Shown: positions 40,274 to 45,693 of the stretch, in pieces
Position numbering within the stretch: position 1 is the stretch's first letter
How the letters are laid out: the number at the start of each line of letters is the position of its first letter
Assembly (NCBI GenBank): GCA_002309805.1
Contig: DBYJ01000039.1
Span: 1-45,693 of the forward strand
From: Bacteroidales bacterium UBA1189
GTDB lineage: Bacteria > Bacteroidota > Bacteroidia > Bacteroidales > Bacteroidaceae
Reading direction: 5' to 3'
Length of the DNA: 45,693 bases
The notes under the pieces: model-generated
The model's database searches: none
Seen by the model: only the letters and a program-made list of their open reading frames with translations
Told to the model about the DNA's origin: nothing
Translations under genes and position numbers: made by a program

Positions 40274-40355
40274 TTTCATCGCGATGAAAGAACTTTTCCA
40301 TTGCGATGAAAACATTTAACCATTGCGATGAAAGATTGTTTTCATCGCAATGAAA
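40274..40355. repeat. Four palindromes at an exact 22-bp period
   Basis: Palindromic or near-palindromic cores TTTCATCGCGATGAAA, CATTGCGATGAAAA, CATTGCGATGAAAG and TTTCATCGCAATGAAA have centres at about 40281.5, 40303.5, 40325.5 and 40347.5, all 22 bp apart. They lie 110-190 bp upstream of the GH31 promoter. The spacing is about two helical turns, so a protein could bind all copies on one face; alternatively this is another short repeat array. Confidence 0.8.
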
Positions 40356-40376
40356 AGCTGTTTTTCTTTGATTCTG

Positions 40377-40384
40377 CAAAGATA
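40377..40384 (-). promoter_or_regulatory. Possible second -7 box upstream of the palindrome array
   Basis: TATCTTTG on the minus strand, just above the 22-bp palindrome array. If active, transcripts toward GH31 would carry the array in a leader of about 260 bases. No good -33 is visible. Confidence 0.35.
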
Positions 40385-40402
40385 ATCGAAAGATTAAGAA
40401 AG

Positions 40403-40430
40403 AAGAGAGAGCCCACGCAGGCTCTCTCTT
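40403..40430 (-). terminator. Terminator of the large discoidin-repeat gene
   Basis: AAGAGAGAGCC (40403-40413) and GGCTCTCTCTT (40420-40430) form a perfect 11-bp stem with a 6-base loop, 26 bases downstream of the stop codon. A T-rich stretch follows on the minus strand. Confidence 0.75.
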
Positions 40431-40456
40431 CAGAAGGGGGGGATTCAGCTCTTCGC

Positions 40457-43400
40457 TTACTTCACCAGAATCTTCTTGCCTCCGCGGATGAGGATGCCCT
40501 TGGCGGCGGGGGTGACGCGCTGGCCCATGACGTTGTAGATGGCCTCGCCCTTCTCCTCAGGAACGAGGGGCGAGGGGGCGATGCTGTTGATGAGCTGGCC
40601 GCCCTCGGCGTTCATCTGCGCTTCGGTGATGATGAGCGGACAACGCACGCTCATGCTGAAGGTGCCGCCCGAGGCGAGGTCCCAGCGCATCCAATGGTCG
40701 GTGGCGGTACCCCAGCCGTAGTCGTTGTTGATGGAGACGTAAATCTTCGTCCATTCACCGGCTGCAGGCAGATTGCCGTAGGTAACCACCTCGCTGGTGC
40801 TCAGAGCGGGATGAGCGAAGTAGAGTGTGCCGCCCTCAAGTTCGGTGTCGCACTTGTACTCGAAGGAGAGGATGTTCTGCTTCGGTGAGAGGGGGTCGTA
40901 CATACATTTATTGAGCCCGATGTTGGGACGGTTGCCGTCGGCGGTAAGCAGGTATTCGAAGGGTGCGGTCTCCTCAATCTCGAGGGCGCCCCTCGCCTTG
41001 GCGGGGTCGAGGTCGATGTAGCATGGATAGGCCTCCTTGATGGCGGCAGCCTCGGCCAGCGCCTCGGCGGCAGTATAAAGACCCATGCTGCCGTCGAAGA
41101 TACCCCAGACGGCATCGTCGTACATCTGGTGAGCAGCATCGTCCATGAGGTAGACGTGGGCATCCCACTTGTTCTGGACGGCCTGCATGGCCTCGATGGA
41201 CTTGACGTAGGCGTTCTTGGCGGCGTAGATGGCCTTGAAGCAGTCGCTATTGCTGACGAGGACGTCGTACTTGGCGGCACCCGAAGCGGGAGCGGACTTC
41301 ATGTTGTTCAGGAGGGTCTTGAGGGCGGCTTCGTTGACGTAGGGCCTCGATTTATAGTCGGCCACCTCAAGGAAGCCTTCGTACTCGTCGAGAGCGAGGA
41401 CGAGCTTGCCCTGGCACTCGAGCGCGAGGTCGAGCCCTGCGGCTGCGGCATCGCTATCGAGGTCGCCGAGGAACCGGATGGTAGTGTTGCCGAGGCCGGT
41501 CCACTCGCCCCCGACAGCCGTCCCTTCGTTCTTGGCGCCGAAGGTAAGCGTGCCGTCAGTCACCCGGGCCACCACGTAGTTCGGGTAGCGTCCCGCCTGG
41601 AAGGCGTAGCAGCAGCTCTGCACGCCGTGGAGCACGTAGCCGAGGGTGTCGGGGGCCTCCTCATCGCCCGTGGTGATGGGCATGTCGGCGATATCGCCCT
41701 TGAGCCAGCTGTTGACGCGGTCGACGGCCTCGTCCTTGGCTATCATGTCGTCGATGTCGGCCTTGATGTAGGTGACGTTGTCGTTGGCATAGAGTATGGC
41801 GGAGTAGTTCTGGCTGTAGAAGTCGTTCCCGGGACGTGTGCCGCCGTTCATGCCGACGAGGTAGTAGCCGTTCTTCAGCCCCGTGAGGGTCTGCCAGATG
41901 TGGAAGTTGCTCTGCTCGCGGCAGAACTCAGCGGCGCTCATGGTATGCTCGGCGTTGTAGTCCGAGGCGTAGAGCTGGCCGTTCCAGCCCTCGGCACCCT
42001 GTCCGAAGCTGGGGTTGGCGACCATGGCGGTAATGTCGGCGCCGGCGGCATAGCCCTTCAGGAGGGCGGCCTTGGCGAGACCGTTCATGTAGATGACCTC
42101 AGCCATCAGCTCGTCGTTGTTCAGCAGGTGCCTGCCCACGACGGTGGCTGCCGAGCCGTTGGGGAACGGGTCACCGGCGGGCACCTCGTCGTAGAGGTAC
42201 GACTTCAGCGTAGCCAGCTCGTCGCTCGCTTCGAAGGTGGCGAGGGTGGCCTTCATGGCCTCGACCTTCTCCCGGTAGCGCTCGTAGAACATGGCGCTTT
42301 CCTGAATCTTCTTATAGGTACTGACCATCGTGATGTAGCCTTGGTAGATGGTCTCCAGGTCGTCGGCAGAATAGAGGTCGTCCTCGGCATCGTAGTAGGC
42401 GTTGATGAGCGAGTCGGTGGCGACGATGCCCTCGATGCTGAGTGCCTCGACCTCGGCCATGTAGCTGCTGCGGAGGTCGTCAATCTCGTCTTCGCTACCG
42501 AACTCAAACTCCGACATCTGTATGGTCGAGCCGCTGTAGGCCGCAGTAACGACGATCTTGTAGTACTTGTACTCCTCGTCGACACCCTCGGAGAAGCCGA
42601 AGGGAATGGTGGCGAAGTTGGCAGCGGGCAGACGGTCCTGACCTATGCCCTCGCGGCTGTCGAGCAGCACCCAGCCGTCGGCATCCAGGGTGGCATCGGC
42701 GTTCTTCTCGAAGTTACCGCCATAGATCTGCCAGTCGCGCCAGTTACGTCCGTAGTAGCCCTCGGTGTCGTTGCCGGTAGTGAGCTTGTAGAAGAGGGGC
42801 TGTGTGGGCTCCATGGAGTAGAAGATGACGTATGAGCCGCCCTTCTGCACCTCGCCGCCCCACTTGGTCTGATGGTCCTTGTCGACGATCTTGTAGTAGT
42901 TCTCCTTCTCGCCCCAGGTGTCCATGTTGCCGCTGACGACGCAGAAACCGCCTTCGAGGGCTGCACGGGCTATGTCGCCGAGGTAGGTGTTGTAGGTGGC
43001 GAGCTCGCTGTTATCCAGCTGCAGGTTGTCCATGATGTAGCTGTACGAGCCGTAGGGATAGTCGTCGTCCGGCTCGATGTCGTCGTGCAGGAAGGCATCC
43101 CAATAGTCCTTGTCGTCGCCGCCCATGTAGGTGATGGCGTAGATGAGTTCATCGATGGCAAGCTCGAAGGCATCGTAGCGCTCCTCGCTGGTGGCGATGT
43201 CGTTCAGCAGACCCGTCAAGACGTTGTAGAGCTCGCTCAGCTCGATAATGCTGGCTGTGGTCTGCAGCTTGGCGAGGGCCTTCTGGTATTCCTCTTTATA
43301 CGTTGTGCAGGCTACGGCTTCGCTCGGGTCGCGCCCGGCAAACTCGTCGTAGTAATCCTGACGGGCCAGCACGAAGTTGGCGCCGTTCTGGAACTCAAAC

Positions 43401-45319
43401 TCGCCCATCTGCATCAGTCCCGTGGGCTCGGCAATCTCAATCTTGAAATACTCGTACGGTACCGCAGGAGGATTCGAGAGGTAGAGGTACGTCGTGGCGT
43501 AGTTGGCTGCCGGCAGCTGGTCGCGGCCGATGTTCACCTTCTCGTCGATGAGCACCCACTCCGAGCTCTCGCGGACGCAGTCGTACTCGCTTCCGAAGTT
43601 GGCGGCATAGATGCGCCATGTCTTCCAGTTACGGTCGGGGTTGCCGCCCGTGTCGTTGCCCGTGACGAGGCGATAGTACGTCGGCATGATGGGCTCGCTG
43701 GTGCGGAAGGTAATCCAGTAGTCGCCTGCGTTGGAGCACCACTTCGTGTCGTCCTGACCGTCAATCAGGTTGATGAAGTTCTCGTTGCCGAAGCCTGCCA
43801 CGCCGTCGAAGGGCTCATACTCCACGTCGATGGCGCCCTCGGTGAGGTCGCTGGCGTACTTCTCCATCATCATGTTCACGAAGACGCCCTCGTTTCCGAT
43901 GCCCTCCCCGTCCAGCAGGCCGTTGGCGATAATGTAGGCAAACGTGCCGTTGGGGAACTGGTCGCTGGGGCCGGCCTCGGTGTCGAGGTAGGTGCCCACC
44001 AAGGCACGTCCCTCACCGGTGATGCAGTCGTGGTTCTCGTAGTGGTTGCGCAGCTGGCCCACGATGTTGATGTACGTGTCGTAAGCGTTGATGGAGGCCT
44101 TTACCTGCTCCTGCAGCTCCTGGCACTCCTGCGTGCGGCTGTTGACGGCGAAGATATCGGGAGCCGTAAGGATGCTCTGCAACTTGGCTTCGTAAGCCTC
44201 GGCGAGGCTCTTCTGCATGGGCTTGCTGAGGTCCACCAGCACGCTCTCGTAGTGCTTTTGGGCATCGGCCTCAAGCGAGCCGGCATCGCCCAGGAAGAAC
44301 TCCGACATCTGCATGTAGCCGCTGCCGGCCTGCATGGCGTAGATTTCAATCTTGAAATACGAGAAGGCTTCGGTAACCCCTTGATTGGGGATGAAATAGA
44401 CCTCGTAGTAGTTGAGGTCGGGCAGTACCTCCTCGCTCACGTCCACGCGCTCGTCGATGAGCACCCACTTCTCGCTGTCGCGGGTCACCTCCGCCTCGTT
44501 CGTCGTGTTCATGCCGTAGATGCTCCACGTCTTCCAGTTGCGGTGGGTCCAGCGCTCGTTGTCGTTGCCCGTCACCAGGCAGTAGTACGAGGGTGCCACA
44601 GGACGTGTGGTCCTGAAGACGGCAAACTGGGGCTGGCCTTCGGTGAACGAGTTGCCGAACTTCGTCGTGTACAGGCCGTCGAACAGACGGGGCAGGCCCT
44701 CGCCGTCAGAGTTGTTACGGTCGCCGTCCAGCACCAGGTAGCTGATAGGGCCGCTGTTGAAGAACTCGTTGCTGGTACCCCAGCTGAACTCGCTCATCTG
44801 CACCCATATATCAGTAGGGCTGATGGCTGCCGTAATCTCTATCATGAAGTAGGTGTAGGCCTCCGTGACGTTCTCGGAGCACGTCAGGTCCACGGCCTCG
44901 AACATTCCCGTAGGCAGCACCTCGTTCTCTTTCTTGTCCACGAGCACCCACTCGCTGGCGCCCCTCACGGCAGCCTCGTCGCTGGCGAAGTTGGCGGCAT
45001 AGATGTTCCACGACTGCCAGTTACGATCAGGGAAGCGGTAGGTGTCGTTGGCAATCACCAGACAGTAGTCCTTCGGCACGACAGCCCTGTCGGACTTGAA
45101 GATGACGTACGTTTCGGATACACCCGACACATAGCTCTGGCCCCACTTGGTCTGGATTTCGCCATCCACCAGCTTGGCAAATCCCTCGTTGCCATCACCT
45201 CCCGTACCGCTCAGGGCCGTGAAGTGATAGGCCGCTGCACTCTGCGCCATCAGCATCATCACCAGCGAGGCGAATGCAACAAGCAGAGAATGCTTTGAAG
45301 TAAACTTTTTTCTCTCCAT
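40457..45319 (-). CDS. Large secreted protein with four discoidin-like repeats
   Basis: A 1620-residue protein that I do not recognise as a named family. A signal peptide (LLVAFASLVMMLMAQSAAA) is followed by four related modules of about 150 residues: 31-180, 190-345, 495-645 and 790-942. Each has a variant of GNEGFAKLVDGEIQTKWG, then YYRLVTGNDTGGNPDRNWKTW, IYAANF, and WVLIDEK with an MSEFEF ending. They look like F5/8 C (discoidin) domains that bind sugars. Helical linkers separate them. Residues 1098-1285 begin MVANPSFGQGAEGWNG, like a CBM-type domain. The C-terminus AIYNVMGQRVTPAAKGI and IRGGKKILVK resembles the terminal segment of many secreted Prevotella proteins. No catalytic domain is visible. 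Confidence 0.88.
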   Translation of the reverse strand: MERKKFTSKHSLLVAFASLVMMLMAQSAAAYHFTALSGTGGDGNEGFAKLVDGEIQTKWGQSYVSGVSETYVIFKSDRAVVPKDYCLVIANDTYRFPDRNWQSWNIYAANFASDEAAVRGASEWVLVDKKENEVLPTGMFEAVDLTCSENVTEAYTYFMIEITAAISPTDIWVQMSEFSWGTSNEFFNSGPISYLVLDGDRNNSDGEGLPRLFDGLYTTKFGNSFTEGQPQFAVFRTTRPVAPSYYCLVTGNDNERWTHRNWKTWSIYGMNTTNEAEVTRDSEKWVLIDERVDVSEEVLPDLNYYEVYFIPNQGVTEAFSYFKIEIYAMQAGSGYMQMSEFFLGDAGSLEADAQKHYESVLVDLSKPMQKSLAEAYEAKLQSILTAPDIFAVNSRTQECQELQEQVKASINAYDTYINIVGQLRNHYENHDCITGEGRALVGTYLDTEAGPSDQFPNGTFAYIIANGLLDGEGIGNEGVFVNMMMEKYASDLTEGAIDVEYEPFDGVAGFGNENFINLIDGQDDTKWCSNAGDYWITFRTSEPIMPTYYRLVTGNDTGGNPDRNWKTWRIYAANFGSEYDCVRESSEWVLIDEKVNIGRDQLPAANYATTYLYLSNPPAVPYEYFKIEIAEPTGLMQMGEFEFQNGANFVLARQDYYDEFAGRDPSEAVACTTYKEEYQKALAKLQTTASIIELSELYNVLTGLLNDIATSEERYDAFELAIDELIYAITYMGGDDKDYWDAFLHDDIEPDDDYPYGSYSYIMDNLQLDNSELATYNTYLGDIARAALEGGFCVVSGNMDTWGEKENYYKIVDKDHQTKWGGEVQKGGSYVIFYSMEPTQPLFYKLTTGNDTEGYYGRNWRDWQIYGGNFEKNADATLDADGWVLLDSREGIGQDRLPAANFATIPFGFSEGVDEEYKYYKIVVTAAYSGSTIQMSEFEFGSEDEIDDLRSSYMAEVEALSIEGIVATDSLINAYYDAEDDLYSADDLETIYQGYITMVSTYKKIQESAMFYERYREKVEAMKATLATFEASDELATLKSYLYDEVPAGDPFPNGSAATVVGRHLLNNDELMAEVIYMNGLAKAALLKGYAAGADITAMVANPSFGQGAEGWNGQLYASDYNAEHTMSAAEFCREQSNFHIWQTLTGLKNGYYLVGMNGGTRPGNDFYSQNYSAILYANDNVTYIKADIDDMIAKDEAVDRVNSWLKGDIADMPITTGDEEAPDTLGYVLHGVQSCCYAFQAGRYPNYVVARVTDGTLTFGAKNEGTAVGGEWTGLGNTTIRFLGDLDSDAAAAGLDLALECQGKLVLALDEYEGFLEVADYKSRPYVNEAALKTLLNNMKSAPASGAAKYDVLVSNSDCFKAIYAAKNAYVKSIEAMQAVQNKWDAHVYLMDDAAHQMYDDAVWGIFDGSMGLYTAAEALAEAAAIKEAYPCYIDLDPAKARGALEIEETAPFEYLLTADGNRPNIGLNKCMYDPLSPKQNILSFEYKCDTELEGGTLYFAHPALSTSEVVTYGNLPAAGEWTKIYVSINNDYGWGTATDHWMRWDLASGGTFSMSVRCPLIITEAQMNAEGGQLINSIAPSPLVPEEKGEAIYNVMGQRVTPAAKGILIRGGKKILVK

Positions 45320-45380
45320 AGTAATTGATTTTTAGGTTAATAGCATCGGTTAATAATGTTTTTCCAATAGATTACAGCCC

Positions 45381-45412
45381 CAAAAATACGCTTTTTTTTC
45401 TTCCCCACCAAA
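45381..45412 (-). promoter_or_regulatory. Promoter of the large discoidin-repeat gene
   Basis: TTTG (45409-45412), 20 bp and TATTTTTG (45381-45388) on the minus strand match the full Bacteroidetes consensus, 61 bases before the ATG. Confidence 0.8.
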
Positions 45413-45437
45413 AAATCTCCCTTTTTTCTTCGCCCGC

Positions 45438-45584
45438 CCGCACAACGTCAAACGCTACCAAATTAGAATCGAACTCTGGCAAATTAGAATCAAACGCTGG
45501 CAGATTAGAATCAAACTCTACGGAAATAGAATCAAACTCTGTCGCCACAACATCAACCGCCACCTATGGAACATCAAATACCCA
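45438..45584. repeat. Seven 21-bp tandem units
   Basis: Units such as CAAATTAGAATCGAACTCTG (the first 20 of 21 bases, starting at 45459) repeat every 21 bp from 45438 to 45584. The outer ones are more diverged, but the middle (AxATCAAAC-like) stays at the same place in each. The 21-bp length is three times the heptamer unit found elsewhere in the window. Confidence 0.75.
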
Positions 45585-45604
45585 TTTTTTCTTTTTTTCT
45601 TTTT

Positions 45605-45686
45605 AACACGAATAACCATGAATACCCAAAAATTACCCAAAAATTTATTCATGAAAAATTCGTGTTTATTCATGGTCATTCGTGTT
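45605..45686. repeat. Inverted repeat with 21-bp units at the right edge
   Basis: AACACGAATAACCATGAATA (45605-45624) and TATTCATGGTCATTCGTGTT (45667-45686) are reverse complements at 19 of 20 positions. The right arm also continues a 21-bp tandem step with the preceding ATTCATG...TTCGTGTTT unit (45647-45667). The element may continue past the window. Confidence 0.75.
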
Positions 45687-45693
45687 TTCTTCA

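Larger units (their letters stand above)
40112..40456. other. Gap between GH31 and the large discoidin-repeat gene
   Basis: About 345 bp with no gene. It holds the GH31 promoter at the left, an unremarkable AT-rich stretch, the four palindromes (40274-40355), the possible -7 box at 40377 and, at the right, the terminator of the next gene (40403-40430). Confidence 0.6.
45320..45693. other. Right-end gap with promoter and repeats
   Basis: No gene is accepted in these 374 bp. They hold the promoter of the gene to the left, a T-rich stretch, the 21-bp repeat array (45438-45584) and an inverted repeat (45605-45686). A short frame on each strand through the array encodes heptapeptides but looks like a by-product. 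Confidence 0.6.

Noticed and set aside
40274..40355. CRISPR array
   Set aside because: The units are palindromes every 22 bp with only about 6-8 bp between them; there are no spacers of normal length and no cas genes in the window.
41129..42835. 568-codon open frame opposite the same gene
   Set aside because: Antisense by-product for the same reason; it contains long Val/Gly/Glu-rich stretches without domains.
42872..45298. 808-codon open frame opposite the large discoidin-repeat gene
   Set aside because: It is antisense to a protein with clear repeats and signal peptide; the product has no domain signature. High GC codon use removes stops from the opposite strand.
1..45693. tRNA or rRNA genes, insertion sequences, integrase or phage genes
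   Set aside because: I saw no cloverleaf-like or rRNA-like sequence and no transposase, integrase or structural phage signature in any frame; a covariance-model search would settle small RNAs.

Overview
This window looks like a chromosomal segment of a member of the Bacteroidales, most likely a Prevotella-type organism with fairly GC-rich genes. The evidence is the Bacteroidetes -7 promoter box TAnnTTTG, often with a TTTG-like -33 element 19-20 bp upstream, in front of many genes. Shine-Dalgarno sequences are generally absent, and Bacteroidetes-specific families are present (DUF3467, the DUF3987 primase-like protein with an HU-type protein, glycine-lipid GlsA/GlsB, DUF2851, a WbqC-like protein). 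No tRNA, rRNA, CRISPR array, insertion sequence or phage gene is visible.

Bases 1-11900 (minus strand) hold the str-S10-spc superoperon, read right to left: rpsL, rpsG, fusA, rpsJ, rplC, rplD, rplW, rplB, rpsS, rplV, rpsC, rplP, rpmC, rpsQ, rplN, rplX, rplE, rpsN, rpsH, rplF, rplR and rpsE. The last gene is cut by the window edge. A strong promoter and a preceding terminator mark its start. Upstream lies a DUF3467 gene (12065-12385), then an unusual cassette: an 859-residue primase-like/DUF3987 ATPase and a divergent HU-like DNA-binding protein (15938-16354), separated by about 800 bp of structured noncoding DNA.

Bases 16400-23700 hold prfB with a CYTH phosphatase gene, then two divergent units that probably work together on aromatic amino acids. 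One is paaK (aryl-acetate CoA ligase) with an ACT-domain gene; the other is iorA-iorB (indolepyruvate oxidoreductase) with a PLP aminotransferase. Together they could convert aryl acetates to aromatic amino acids or run the reverse route. Bases 23700-27230 hold a small rhamnogalacturonan set: a GH105 hydrolase facing a PL11 lyase and an L-rhamnose mutarotase. Next come glsA-glsB (glycine lipid synthesis), a VanZ-like membrane protein and a ComEA-like helix-hairpin-helix protein.

Bases 30680-34822 hold a minus-strand housekeeping run: dapB, lepB, a wbqC-like gene and pdxB. It faces a DUF2851 gene. The right end has two large secreted proteins: a 1286-residue GH31 glycosidase with fibronectin, discoidin, dockerin-like and cohesin-like modules, and a 1620-residue protein with four discoidin-like repeats.

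The most striking feature not explained by genes is a family of short tandem arrays with 7-, 8- or 9-bp units, or 21-22 bp units. They fill most intergenic gaps and also lie in frame inside at least four genes (pdxB, wbqC-like, GH31, DUF3987 protein). A GATTGAA heptamer array occurs in both pdxB and the neighbouring wbqC-like gene and encodes the same peptide, NLQSSIF, in both.
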